Under the pieces are notes generated by a model, which was given only the letters and a program-made list of their open reading frames with translations, searched no databases and had not been told where the DNA came from. Source: Yamagishiella unicocca (taxonomy: Eukaryota > Chlorophyta > Chlorophyceae > Chlamydomonadales > Volvocaceae). Taken from it: 64,000 bases of DNA. Location: contig BDSL01000169.1 in assembly GCA_003116995.1 (NCBI GenBank), positions 57,364-121,363 of the forward strand. Reading direction: 5' to 3'. A program made the translations under genes and the position numbers. This document shows positions 10,479 through 20,286 of the stretch, piece by piece (the first letter of the stretch is position 1; the number at the start of each line of letters is the position of its first letter).

Positions 10479-10846
10479 TTATACGAACAACATCGAGGAG
10501 TCCTTGCCAAGCGGAAGATATCTTGCCCGGTAACCGCTAGCACATATGGTTCGCCTAAGCACCGCACCGCTGCCAGGGAATACACACAGCTTTTTCGCAG
10601 TGTCCCGATGTGGTGGTGCGGCGGTAGTGCGTCTTGCACACTGGTGTTGCAGGCGCCGTTAGCAGAGACGCTCGCGGCGGTGACGATAGCAGCCGGTAAC
10701 AGCAGCCTCAATGGGGTAGCGACGGTTGGCATGCGCAGGGTCGCGGGCCCAAAAAGACTTACCTCGTCTGCTTTCGCCAGACTGCACAAGTATATGAGCA
10801 TCAAGACGGCCAGCCAGTGGCTGCATAGCCTTTGGCCGTCTGCCAT
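10479..10846 (-). CDS. Possible small secreted protein, two exons
   Basis: Exon 1 (10763-10846) starts at an ATG and encodes a hydrophobic leader, LAVLMLIYLCSLAKA, with a good signal-peptidase site after AKA. It ends at a strong donor, GACGAG then GTAAGTC. The intron 10641-10762 ends CAACACCAG. Exon 2 (10479-10640) continues in phase to a TAA and adds 53 residues including three Cys. The product would be 81 residues. Without splicing the frame also stays open for 153 residues. No family is recognised; the support is the signal peptide plus the splice-site pair only. Confidence 0.3.
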
Positions 10847-10849
10847 CTA

Positions 10850-11926
10850 ATGTGCGATGGCGTGCGGCCTCTAACAAAGGATATACGCCGAACTCAAGCG
10901 CCGCGCCCGTGGGCGAGCCGCGGTAGGACTTGTAATATGAGCGCGCCACTTGACAAATTTGGTACCCCAATCGGGAAGATAGCGATTGAAGCAGGAGGGG
11001 GCGATTCTAGCTCACACGCAGAACATTCTCGCAAGGGAAAGAAAAGCCATACAAAATTGTTCAGATGTCACGAAGCGTTTGTGGTGCGACAACGCATTGG
11101 CGAATTTGGCCTATTGTAACACCGCAGGATAACTCGTACTGCAACACCTCATTGAAGCTGCCTTTCCAGCTTCTAGACTAGCCGAGCGGACTGTGAAGCT
11201 TTAAATCGCCTGCAGTGATCTTACAAAGACTCGCAGCGATGTAAACATAAATGCAAAAGATGATAAAATGCCGTTATTGTAGGCGCACACCGCCCCTTTC
11301 TGTTTAATTCTGACGCGCAATTGATAATAAAATGAAGTAAAATGCCACTCACAATATGCTGATTGCCGATCGGTCTTTGGGAGCTACGCAACGCGGCAGA
11401 GCCTGGAAGCCGTTAGCGCTTGAGCTGGTTCGTGCCCAAGACTTTAGAGCTTTCCAAAGTCCTAGTCGATGGTTCAACTTTCGATGTGAACCTTCTTGCT
11501 CACAACCCACATGCAGAGGAGGGAATCAATGCAACTAATTCGGCGCTGCTGAAGATGGAAATCTGTGTGTTGACAATGTCTATTGGAGCTGCTACTGGCC
11601 GTATCGTGGAAATATGGTACACTGATAGATCGCTGACTGGCAGGCAGGGGATTTGGCAACCCTAGTCCCCGTGGCATTGCCTGTGACCATACCCGCGACT
11701 CGCCGAAGTGTAGATTCTACCCATCGACCCATCGAAACAGCTGCGAAGTAGCTGTCAAAAACAAAATGTGCACGTTGACAGCGTGTTTCCCACTCTGCAA
11801 CGGGACGTGTACCGTTGAAACGCGTTCGCAGGCATTGGTGCATAAAACGCGCCAAACCGGCACCCAGTGTGCACCGCATCCTAAACGATCCACGAGCGGG
11901 CGGCGGCGCTCTAACGACCTACCGAG
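10850..11926. other. Intergenic, no supported gene
   Basis: No coherent ORF. The stretch 11,200-11,350 is AT-richer than its surroundings, with several AATAAAATG-like strings, but nothing that identifies a gene or an element. Confidence 0.55.
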
Positions 11927-12697
11927 ATGTCCCTTTCTTTCCTGTGCCTTTGGGGGTATTTGCTGGCTGCTAGCGCTGGATGTCTTGTCTCCGTTGTGCT
12001 TAGCGGAGCCTTGCGCCGTGATGCCAAGGACGGTGGCCGTATCGTCATGGGCAACGGCATGGGTGGGCGGCGCCTGCAGGCTCCACTGCACCGTCCGACT
12101 AAGCCACGCGAGCCGGCGACGTCAGCAGCGAGCGAGCGCGCTGCCTACGAGCAAAAGATGGCTGACTTCGAGCGTGCCAAGGAGCTGTACGGCCTTCTGA
12201 AGCCGGTGGCCACCACGGCCGGGGAACTGATGTCGACTGTAGCAGGCACGGATTTGCGAGTCCAGAAGACCATGGTGCTGGTGAACGAACTCGTGGAGCC
12301 ACCAGTGGGCGTCCAGTGCCTCCACTCGAATCTCCCTCCGTTCAAACCCGGTTTTGTTGGTCTGCTGGGCCTGTCAAGGTACACTCTCCTGGTGTCGCCA
12401 GGGAGTCATTGGGCCCTACAGATGCATCAGTCCCTGATGGACCAGCGGAGTGAGCATGGCAACACCTCCGAGGCTGACATCATGTTCACGACCGCAGTGC
12501 CAAAGCTGGTGCGGCTTGTCATCGAGCCTGGCCAGCTTGTCCTCCTGCACGGCAACACTGTACATGCTGGGGACGCGGGCTCCGTGGGGGACATGGCGCC
12601 ACGCATGCACTTCTACGCCACGAAGACGTCAGTTCATAATGAGACGCAACCCGCTGTCGGTTTGGGGCCTCTCTTTGAAGTGCTGTTCTGGCCCTAA
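11927..12697 (+). CDS. 2-oxoglutarate/Fe(II) oxygenase-like (cupin-fold) protein, single exon
   Basis: The ATG at 11927 opens 256 intronless codons to a TAA. Residues 1-30 form a hydrophobic N-terminal segment (CLWGYLLAASAGCLVSVVL) that could be a signal anchor. The C-terminal half has the layout of a double-stranded beta-helix dioxygenase: QCLHSNLPPF, then TLLVSPGSHW, then PGQLVLLHGNTVHAGDAG, then RMHFYATK. In related 2OG oxygenases the first motif is HxD, followed by a distal His and an Arg for 2-oxoglutarate. Here the first motif reads H-S-N, so one iron ligand is changed, while the distal His (VHAG) and Arg (PRMHF) are present. Substrate unknown. Being a lone intronless ORF in repeat-rich DNA, it may be a retrocopy or transferred gene. 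Confidence 0.55.
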   Translation: MSLSFLCLWGYLLAASAGCLVSVVLSGALRRDAKDGGRIVMGNGMGGRRLQAPLHRPTKPREPATSAASERAAYEQKMADFERAKELYGLLKPVATTAGELMSTVAGTDLRVQKTMVLVNELVEPPVGVQCLHSNLPPFKPGFVGLLGLSRYTLLVSPGSHWALQMHQSLMDQRSEHGNTSEADIMFTTAVPKLVRLVIEPGQLVLLHGNTVHAGDAGSVGDMAPRMHFYATKTSVHNETQPAVGLGPLFEVLFWP

Positions 12698-13629
12698 CTT
12701 GCCTGCGTTCTTTGTCTTTGATGGATACTTTAGGAAGAAAGGTCCGGGTGTGCTTGCTGCCGGTGGCGCTCTACGCAGGCTGCAATACTGCAGATAAACT
12801 TGTCGCAGCCCTGGACACTACAGACTCGGCGGATTTGTTTTGTCTTACAGTTTGCAATGTCAACACAAGGTCCGCGCTTGCTTTCGGCATTTTGGAGGCC
12901 CATCGGACACCAGAACCAATGAAATGGTCATAACGTTGAACAGAACAGTATCCATTGTATAATATCTTGCATAGTAACTTTACTATATTATTTATGACTC
13001 GCCTGCTTTCGCGCACGAGCACACTTCGTGAACTGGTATGGTTGACTGGAATCTGACTTTCAATGGCGACAGCCGACTGTCTTCACACAGCGGATATGCA
13101 ACCGTGCATTGTGCATTGTGTCTCGCTATGTGTTGAATGCACTTAATATATATAACCGACGCAGGTACCAGGTCGGGTTGGGTTAGGGTTGGCTTAAGGG
13201 CTTGGTCAGTCAACCTAAGCCAACCCCTCGGGTCGGTAACCCCTCTTGACCCCTCTGTTATGGGGTCAATGTATGCCATAGGGCTTGTGGTGCGTGGGCT
13301 AACGCGTCTTGGTCTTTGTTCATGTGGGGTGCTATCTGCTGTATGTGTCTTGCTTGCTTTCTTGGAATGCCCTTTGTGCTCTATTCTTTTTGCTCGTTGG
13401 CGCGGTAGGGTGGTTGGCCCGTCCATGTGGGTTGCGACTGTTCCCGGTTCGTCCACCTGCCACTTGCCGGCTTCCTTTCTTTGGCTTCTCTGCCCGGGCT
13501 TTCTTTTGTCACCCTTTCCCGCTGTCATGCGGGTTGTGCGCGTCATTTTGTGGCGCCTGGCGGTTGGCTGTGCTTTTTGCGTCTTGGCAGCTGTTTTCGG
13601 CAGGGTGGCATTTTTGTGCCTTTCGAGGC

Positions 13630-13745
13630 TTTCCTGTGCTCTTCGGGGTGTCTGCTGGGTTCAGCCTCGGCTGACGTATGGTGAGGCCCGGCATGTATGG
13701 GCCTTTCCTCTTGTCCTGGGTTCGCCCGGGCTTGGGGACACTATA
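13630..13745 (+). repeat. Dispersed repeat family A, copy 1
   Basis: Shares CTTCGGGGTGTCTGCTGGGT, ACGTATGGTGAGGCC-like and GGGTTCGCCCGGGCTTGGGG-type blocks in the same order with the copy near 31.4 kb. A weaker relative lies near 53.2-53.35 kb. No coding domain or terminal repeats were identified. Confidence 0.5.
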
Positions 13746-14081
13746 CCGTCTCATTATCAAAATTATGCCATCCGTCCCCATCTATCCCCCCTAACATTGC
13801 CTTATGGGGTTTGCTTGGGTGTCACACCGTTGCTCCTCTAAACCAGTATAAACTCGCAACTGGCAACCCATGCGTGGGCAATTCAAACCAAACGATCGCT
13901 GGTCAACTCCTGGACGAGTTAAGAGGATTCCGCTCTGATTCCCGGTATGATCCTTGTCGTACTCTCCACTCAATAGGCTCACGTTCGCAATTCTGGGAGC
14001 GGCGCTGTTTTTGTGTTTTCCTACTATTTCTCTTCCTAGCTGTTTCTCCGCCTAGCTTTCTAGTAGTTGTTGTAATCGTTA

Positions 14082-14152
14082 CAGTGGGCTCCAGACCTTA
14101 AAAGGTAGAGCCATCGGGCGCATCGCCTGACACTGAAAAAGACAAGGAAAGC
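14082..14152 (+). repeat. Dispersed repeat family B, copy 1
   Basis: Contains GTTACAGTGGGCTCCA, GGTAGAGCCATCGGG and GCGCATCGCCTGACACTGAA in the same order and spacing as the copy at 39.37-39.47 kb. A partial second copy lies at about 14,570-14,612 (GTTACAATGGGCCCCATACC). Confidence 0.5.
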
Positions 14153-15197
14153 AGAGAAAACCGACGGTTCCGAAAGACAAACCACCCAGAGCCTCACAAC
14201 CGAGAGCCCAGAGGAAACAGCAAGCACCAATACACAGGGGGAGGTTGCGCTGATGGCTCCCCTGCACATGGCCACATGCATCCCAAGCAGACCCCCGAAT
14301 GGAGAGACAGCAGCACGCCTCGGCAACACAATCGGATAACTCCCCCCCAAGATCCCGAAAACGTCCCACACCCGAAACGGGCCGATGCCCATAGCGAGAC
14401 GGGAAGAAACAATGGTACTTAATACCATCAACCAGTTGAGGTCAACACCAGCAGCAGTCTCTAGAAAAAGGCAGACCGGCAACACGCCCGAATGGCTGAG
14501 CCGTGGCGCAACCTTCGCCTGCAATACGGAAACCACTTCAGTATGCAACGCCAGGTAGCTAGTAGTGTCTGTTACAATGGGCCCCATACCATAAGGTCGA
14601 GCCATCAGGCCCCAGCCCGGCATGAACGATTCGCGGGCATTAGTCATGGTTTCGGCGCCGCTCCAGAAACGCGCATCTGAGCATGACAGTTGGAGCGAAA
14701 TATCTCACGAGTGTGTTGTTAGGTAGGTATGGTTCGTTGACACTAAGTAACGGACGCCGTCTTGTACCGTCTGATAACTTTCGGTGTTGGGTGGTAGCTG
14801 GCTCACGATCGGATGGAGCTGCAGGGATAAGGTGCGCACATCGGGCCCACAGAGCCTCCGCCGCCTTAGCACGAGCCGGATGCCACGTCTGGCATTCCCG
14901 GCCGTGCTCGAAGTATCCTCTCGCACGAGGTACCCAGTTGCAGACGTGTAACGACAGTGTCGAGCATAGTTGCCCCCGCAAGCAACAGTGCAGCTGTGGG
15001 CCGCGCTTCGGTCGGGAGTCAGGATACCCGGGGCAGTCCCCGGAAGAGGTAGCGACTTGCGGCGTTCACCTGCTAACGTGTCTACGACCTGGTCAGTTGT
15101 AGCCTGAGCGCTAACGACAGCGCACGCCAGTCAGGCCTGGCGGGAGTCGGCCACGACGGTCAGCCAGGAAAGCATGAACAGCACGGCCGGGAATGCT

Positions 15198-15297
15198 GTC
15201 ATGCCCCACAGCAGGCTTCGGCCGTCACGGACACTAGGTGTAACATTAGTGGTACACCTAGTGTCCGTGACGGCCGAAGCCTGCTGTGGGGCATGAC
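15198..15297. repeat. Perfect 45-bp inverted repeat with 10-nt loop
   Basis: The left arm 15198-15242 and right arm 15253-15297 are exact reverse complements, starting GTCATGCCCCACAGCAGGCT and ending at the spacer ACATTAGTGG. Pairing stops abruptly at both outer ends. A transcript would form a 45-bp perfect stem. It could be a recent foldback duplication, a MITE-like element or a hairpin small-RNA precursor; the sequence alone does not decide. Confidence 0.9.
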
Positions 15298-15352
15298 AAG
15301 GCGCATCACCTGACATACACCAGGAGGAAGAACAAACCAGTCGACCGAGATA
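15298..15352 (+). repeat. Dispersed repeat family B, partial copy next to the inverted repeat
   Basis: GGCGCATCACCTGACATACA then AGGAAGAACAAACCAGTCGA, matching the order in the copy at 39.42-39.47 kb (GCGCATCGCCTGACACTGAA ... GGACAAACCAGTCGACCGAG). It directly follows the right arm of the 45-bp inverted repeat. Confidence 0.45.
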
Positions 15353-15353
15353 T

Positions 15354-15512
15354 GGCAAACTATCATAAACCCGCCGCCGGCAGCGACCTGCTGCGTGAGA
15401 TGTCCGCCGTGCGCATCGGCAAGCTGCTTGTGTTCGTTTCGGAGCGGCAAGGTCAAGATGCAGGGCGGGAGGTGCTGATGGACGTCAGCATCGGACTGCC
15501 CAACCAGCACCG
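15354..15512 (+). CDS. Possible orphan exon fragment
   Basis: Open frame reading LLREMSAVRIGKLLVFVSER followed by a polar stretch ending LPNQHRQD, then GTGAGC, which could be a splice donor. The residue mix looks more protein-like than its surroundings, but no partner exon or family was found. It may be a leftover piece of a mobile element, since it adjoins repeat family B. Confidence 0.2.
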
Positions 15513-15989
15513 ACAGGATGTGAGCGGCGGGGGGGGGGTCTGGGAGGGGCGGAGCCACGGCACGGCCGCTGGGGGCCCCGGCGCTGCTGTGAGTTTTTGT
15601 TCCGCTCTGCTGCGGCTGCTCTCCTCCCTGGTTTGTGACTGCCCGTCGTGATGAAGTTGCCTTTGACGGCCCGCTTTATTTATCGGTTGCGACGTGTTTT
15701 GGTCGGTGGGCAGTAGGTGCCCTGCCTGGGCCGCTGGCGGTTTCCGTCCCTAGCCCGTCTGTCCGGGCTGGCTGGTCCCGCCGTTTTTCCGGAGGCAGGT
15801 ATGGGTTGACCATGGTGTGCGTTGTTTGTTTTTGTTTGTCTTGGCCCCGCCCTCTTGGTCGCGGCGGGGCTTCCTGTTTTTGGGCAGAAATCTGAGCACA
15901 TTGGCGAATAATGCGCCAAGGTACGAAATCGCCGTGTCGCCGAAGTCCCTGGGATGCCACAACAGTTGTCCGGACGCATTGTGTAGGGA

Positions 15990-16215
15990 CGTGCGCAGGC
16001 CCTAGGCCTTTGTGAAGCTGCGCTGCGGGAAGTTGCTGGCCGAGCCATTGGCCTGCCCGAACCTACCATTATTGAAGCTGAGGGATGGAAGTTGCCGCCA
16101 GGTCCGTCCTAGGCCTGCGTGAACCTACTATCGAAGCTTCTAGGAAGCTGCATGTTGGAGCACTTAGGCCTCTATGAACCTACTATAAAAGTTGCGGCGA
16201 AGCTCCTTGCCGTAC
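15990..16215 (+). repeat. Degenerate tandem repeat of about 60 bp
   Basis: Three to four diverged units share a block like TAGGCCTGCGTGAACCTACT followed by ATTGAAGCT/ATCGAAGCTT and GGAAGTTGC. A TATA-like TATAAAAGGGCC follows at about 16,239, but no plus-strand gene was recognised downstream. Confidence 0.5.
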
Positions 16216-16360
16216 ATTGTGGAGGCCGTTCAAATTAGTATAAAAGGGCCGAAGTTGCCGGCTGTTGGGAGACACTTTTAGCTGACCACGGACCTGGATA
16301 GGCTGGTCACAGGTGCTCCGGGTCCCAAACCCTTACTCTGGCGTTTCTAGATAGGAGGCA

Positions 16361-16963
16361 CTAGGTGACTGCCGACCTTGTGTGGCCGTCGCCGACCTGG
16401 CCAGTCAAGGGGTCGCCACACCGGCGAGGGGGACACGCACACACTCTCCACGGCGCCGAACGTGTTGATTCACAATAACAATCGCCTTTAACTTGGCGAT
16501 CAAGTAACATCATTGGACGGTGAATTCCCTGTCGCGATAATGCACATCGGATGGCTGCCGTCCGGGATCGAATCTCACTGTTGACATATTTTGCATATTT
16601 TCCAGGCGGGACGCTCGCGCACCATAAGGACTCGGGGTGGTACTGCAGCACCAAATCGTGCATACTGGTGGTCCTGAGGTTCGAGGGGCCGTCTCCCTCA
16701 AGTGCGACAGTGCGGGAGGGTACCGGCCGTGCCTGTCTATCGATCTTGTGCTTTGTCCGGCGAACCCACCTGGGTAGGTCAATTTCGGGCGTTTGCTCTT
16801 GCCCGAGCTCGGTGGGTGCAGGCGAGGGGGTCTGACCAGTAGCCGTAAAGAACAGGTCCTTGAAGCAGCCTTCAGCGACTGCTTCGTTGTAGAGGGCGCG
16901 TCCGCTTTCATTAGCAACCATGGCTAACATGCAGGCCTTCCCTGTAGGGTCGTTCTTGCTCAT
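16361..16963 (-). CDS. Hypothetical protein, possibly the 3' part of a decayed gene
   Basis: The ATG at 16963 opens 200 codons reading MSKNDPTGKACMLAMVANES and then a charged, unremarkable protein. The frame just upstream (to 17385, no ATG) reads AFYSAWLKHPMVHTIACIKA and ends 1 bp away, so the two may be parts of one frameshifted gene. No family recognised. Its position directly downstream of the disrupted membrane-protein gene suggests both are remnants of one locus or mobile element. Confidence 0.3.
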   Translation of the reverse strand: MSKNDPTGKACMLAMVANESGRALYNEAVAEGCFKDLFFTATGQTPSPAPTELGQEQTPEIDLPRWVRRTKHKIDRQARPVPSRTVALEGDGPSNLRTTSMHDLVLQYHPESLWCASVPPGKYAKYVNSEIRSRTAAIRCALSRQGIHRPMMLLDRQVKGDCYCESTRSAPWRVCACPPRRCGDPLTGQVGDGHTRSAVT

Positions 16964-17354
16964 TATTTCCCACGCAGGCCTTTGGCAAGCTGTGCTGCGT
17001 CATGTTTGGCCTTTATGCATGCAATGGTATGGACCATGGGGTGCTTCAGCCAGGCACTGTAAAATGCGGTTTTACCGCGTGGTAGCACAAGGACAGTGAG
17101 ACAAGGATTCGGATTCCCATGTTCGGCTTCTGCAGACGTCACAGCCCAGGCCATTGCACTCTCCGCCATGTTCGGTAGTGGCGCTACTGAGATGCCCGTG
17201 AAGGGTTGACTATATGCGTCGTGGTTAGCACCGAATAGCTGGTCTTCTATCTGGCCCGTGAAGTAGCAGTCGGAAATACCTTCGTGAAGTAACCTGGAAG
17301 AACACACGCGAGCACACTGGTAAACTCGAAGCGGGCCATGATAATTGGCCGGCC

Positions 17355-18311
17355 CTGCTAGCCGCGTACCATCGGGTACCCCCACCCCAGCGTGACCCAG
17401 CGCCCCCGCGCGACGCCCAGCTCACAGAGGACCAACGACAGGGGCGATGGGATGTCCAAGCCGCTATCGACGTTAGCCGCCGCAAACGTGTTATCCTGGC
17501 GTGCACACAGATCGGTCTCCATAATGCTGGTAACGACACTTACGTCCCACAAGCTGAGAAGCACCACAAGTCGGTCGTCCTCGGAGTTGTAGTGCCAGTT
17601 GACGGCCAGCGGCTGCTTGCAATATGAAAGGCCTTCATAATGCCTTCAGTGGACTTCCACAGTCCCACAAGCACAGCAGGTAGCAGAAACACAGAATCGA
17701 TATAAGACGGATGATGGCTTGGAGGCCGGTCCAGAAGACAGGGATGAGTATGCTCCATCGCGGACACCTCATAATCTCGCCGTGGAAGCAGTGGAGCTTA
17801 TTGGCGTCATAGAAATACCAGGCCAAAAAGAGGAGACCGGCCACCACGACGTTGGAAAAGCGCCGCCACCCAAGATCTGCACAAACGTGGGTTCTTTAAG
17901 CATCAGTTCTGCGAAGCAGACTATGCCAACGGCCGAACCTTGCGTGCTGCTGTGGTAGATCATATAGTACGTCCATAACCACTTAAGGTTCACGAAGGCC
18001 CGGGTCCAGACCGAGGTCGTGCTGGTGTCCTGAACTGGTTTCCTTGACGCGATGATCTTTACGAGCTGTCCGTTGTAGAAATAGACGTCGGTTTCATTCG
18101 GGTGCTCTGAATGATCAGAAATAAGCCGACCGCCTGCTACCATATACATGCCACCTTCGGACAGCTCCGCAAGTGCCAGCCTTCCATGGGAGTCTGAGCC
18201 GTTGACCTTCAGGTCGACCGGCTTAAACTGAAAGGCGGTTCCCCGTATATCTTCAAAGAGAACATTCACTTTCTTCGTGGGTCTAGCACGGATCTGCGCT
18301 GTATTGTCCAT
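17355..18311 (-). pseudogene. Disrupted multi-pass membrane protein gene, unknown family
   Basis: The ATG at 18311 begins 140-150 coherent residues (ALAELSEGGMYMVAGGRLIS, then TDVYFYNGQLVKIIASRK, then WLWTYYMIYHSS). At about 17,875 the protein-like reading moves to another frame: RRFSNVVVAGLLFLAWYFYD, then WSILIPVFWTGLQAIIRLIS and a further hydrophobic helix, ending in a stop near 17,636. Protein-like sequence then resumes in a third frame with DRLVVLLSLWDVSVVTSIME until about 17,358. There are at least three likely membrane helices. No GT-AG pairs explain the frame changes, so frameshift decay (or sequencing indels) is the simplest reading. Confidence 0.45.
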
Positions 18312-18383
18312 GTCCTGGAGGTCAAAGACAAGTCAGAGGCACATCATAGCCGGTCAAACGTCTTGTCTGGCTCTTTCCTGTAG

Positions 18384-19230
18384 TGTCTGGACATTTCTGG
18401 GGGCCGACTGCCGTACGCATGCACCGCTCACGAACGATGTGCTTCATGGATAAATTCAGACGAGTTGATAAAATTTGTGCAGGGTCTGCATGGATACGAG
18501 TGCCGTTGAGGATGAGAAGCACGTTTTGTTGGAATGCCCGGAATACGCTGCTGAACGGGAAGAGCTTTGGGCACTTGGTGTTTCCCCTAGCTCAGAAATG
18601 GCCGAAGTCATGGGCGTTGAGGACCAACGAGCTCTGGCACGAGTCGTACATGGGATAAGGTGTCGCAGGTTGAATAAACTGGGAAGACTTGCGTAATGTT
18701 TTGCCTATTTTAGTTTAGTGTAGTTTCAGTTTGTCTTAACTTGTTGTTTACTGCGCTGGATAAGAACTAGGCGCGCTTTTTAGCGGTTCATGAGCCTCTC
18801 GGCTCGTCTGAACCACACAAGCCTCAGCTTGTAACATACATACATGATAAAATTTGTGCTTCAGTGTTACACTATGGAACTCAAGATAATCATTTGTCGT
18901 GGACGTCATACAGTTGGAGAGCTCACGTATGGAAGCTCTTCTTACGGGTGCGATACGTGGTTAAAGATTCCTTTTTCAGACATCGCTCGGGTGGCTCACA
19001 GTGAACGGCTGGCGGTCGGACATGACGACCTCTACCCAGTTCCAGGTGGCTTCTGTAATATGAGGTTCAGGGTCGGGAGGATATACACGGTAACCGTCGT
19101 CGAGTCCGACTCCGAGTCCGAGTCCGGGTCCGAGTCCGGGTGCGATGCGTCCGAGCTCCACGCCGCTTTGCAAAGCTTGAGAATCAGCTCCATAAGATTT
19201 CGACGCTCCTTTCAACGAGGGCCCTTCTGA
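18384..19230 (+). pseudogene. Plus-strand ORF interrupted by a LINE insertion
   Basis: Before 18,481 the frame reads YACTAHERCASWINSDELIK and stops inside the inserted LINE. After 18,844 the same frame resumes (IKFVLQCYTMELKIIICRGR) and runs to a stop at 19,230 through an SESESGSES acidic hexanucleotide repeat (about 19,105-19,145). Ignoring the insertion and one copy of the duplicated target, the two parts are in one frame. The left part is preceded by TTTCCTGTAG, a possible splice acceptor at 18,383. No family recognised. Confidence 0.35.
18481..18844 (+). mobile_element. 5'-truncated non-LTR retrotransposon (LINE) with 15-bp TSD
   Basis: The 364-bp insert encodes the C-terminal end of a LINE ORF2: VCMDTSAVEDEKHVLLECPE, then LGRLA and a stop at 18,696. 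The C-x2-C ... H-x4-C zinc-knuckle pattern is characteristic of the region after the reverse transcriptase in many LINEs. A 3' UTR follows and ends in a short repeat tail, ACATACATACAT. It is flanked by an exact 15-bp direct repeat, TGATAAAATTTGTGC, at 18,466-18,480 and 18,845-18,859, the target-site duplication of a single retrotransposition event. Confidence 0.85.
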
Positions 19231-20286
19231 ATCGTCCATTGGCGTCCTCAAAAGTACCTGCGTGAGTATGAACAGCATGTGCAATGATTGCTAGGCAACG
19301 TTGTGATACAGGTAAGGGCGTGTGCTAGGTGTACTATGTTGATGTTACATATCTTGCCGGGGCCTGACGCTGGCCAGGGGCTCTGAAACCGGAGAGGGGC
19401 GTGAGGGGCCACTGTCCCCCCTACTCAACCAAAAGAGTCCGCAGCCCCGCTACAAGCATTGATCGGACTGACAGGCAGCGTTGTGATGAACATGGCTTGT
19501 TTCATTTTTGACGTAGTGGCCGAAAAAGCTGGGCCCCCCCTTGCCGTACACGCACCCAAACTCCCTCCAAGTCTTACATTCCACATGTACAGGGCGCCCT
19601 ATAGAACACAACACACGACGTCGCCGCCGCGCCCCTTGGGTTGAGCCTCCTCCGTCCCTTCCCAAACCCCCCGCCCTCACGCCGCGCCCCGCGCGGCGCC
19701 CCCCTTCCCCCTTCCCGTCTCTCCTTGTCTTACCCGTACTTCGTACTTGTCGTACCCGTTGCAGCTTCATACGCTGCTCCTTCCCTACGCGGTTACTTAC
19801 TTTCCTAGCCTCGGGTCGGGTTCGTTCACCTCGGGTCGGGTTCGTTCACCTAGATGCACTTGCTTGCTTCCATTTCTTGTTGCTGCATTGCCCTGGTCTT
19901 ACGCATTGCCCCGGTCTTCTGCCCCTGCTGCCATGCCCTTCCTCGTTTGTTGCGCTCGTCGCTGCGCGCTCCGGACTGGCCAGGTGAGTGCTGGTTGGTG
20001 TACCTGACGTAGAATCGCGTCGTGGGCGGGCTAGCCGGGTGGGCGGGTGGTTCTCCGTTGCATCGCACGCCGCAATTCAGCCGCAGCCGGGGCCACCTGC
20101 CCTTCGCTTCTTATTTAACCTCGCTTCCTACTCTTCTCACTACTTACCTACTTCTAGATTGCCTTACGATAGTTTACTCTCACCTTACACCTACGGTTCC
20201 AGCTTCGCTTTATCCTCATGCACCCGAACTGCTACTTTACCGGTACTATGCTTCGTTGAACCAACCTTTACTACGAGTCTCCGCTT
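19231..20286. other. Pyrimidine-rich intergenic stretch
   Basis: No gene supported. From 19,640 onward the plus strand is strongly C/T-rich. A 20-bp tandem duplication (CTCGGGTCGGGTTCGTTCAC) lies at 19,810-19,849. It could be a long leader or promoter of the hypothetical gene starting near 20.3 kb. Confidence 0.45.

Larger units (their letters stand above)
12698..15180. other. Gene-poor stretch with dispersed repeats
   Basis: No gene supported. Long GT-rich ORFs at 13,130-13,840 and their complements encode Cys/Leu/Val-rich strings typical of non-coding strand bias and match a repeat family seen again near 31.4 kb. The stretch 14,060-14,620 contains two partial copies of a second repeat family found again at 15.3 and 39.4 kb. 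Confidence 0.5.

Noticed and set aside
13137..13841. 234-codon plus-strand ORF rich in Leu, Val and Cys
   Set aside because: GT-rich composition makes any frame hydrophobic, and part of it is repeat family A shared with 31.4 kb.
14060..14647. 195-codon minus-strand ORF considered as a membrane protein
   Set aside because: Its hydrophobic residues come from dispersed repeat family B and GT-rich strand bias, and the start is not supported.
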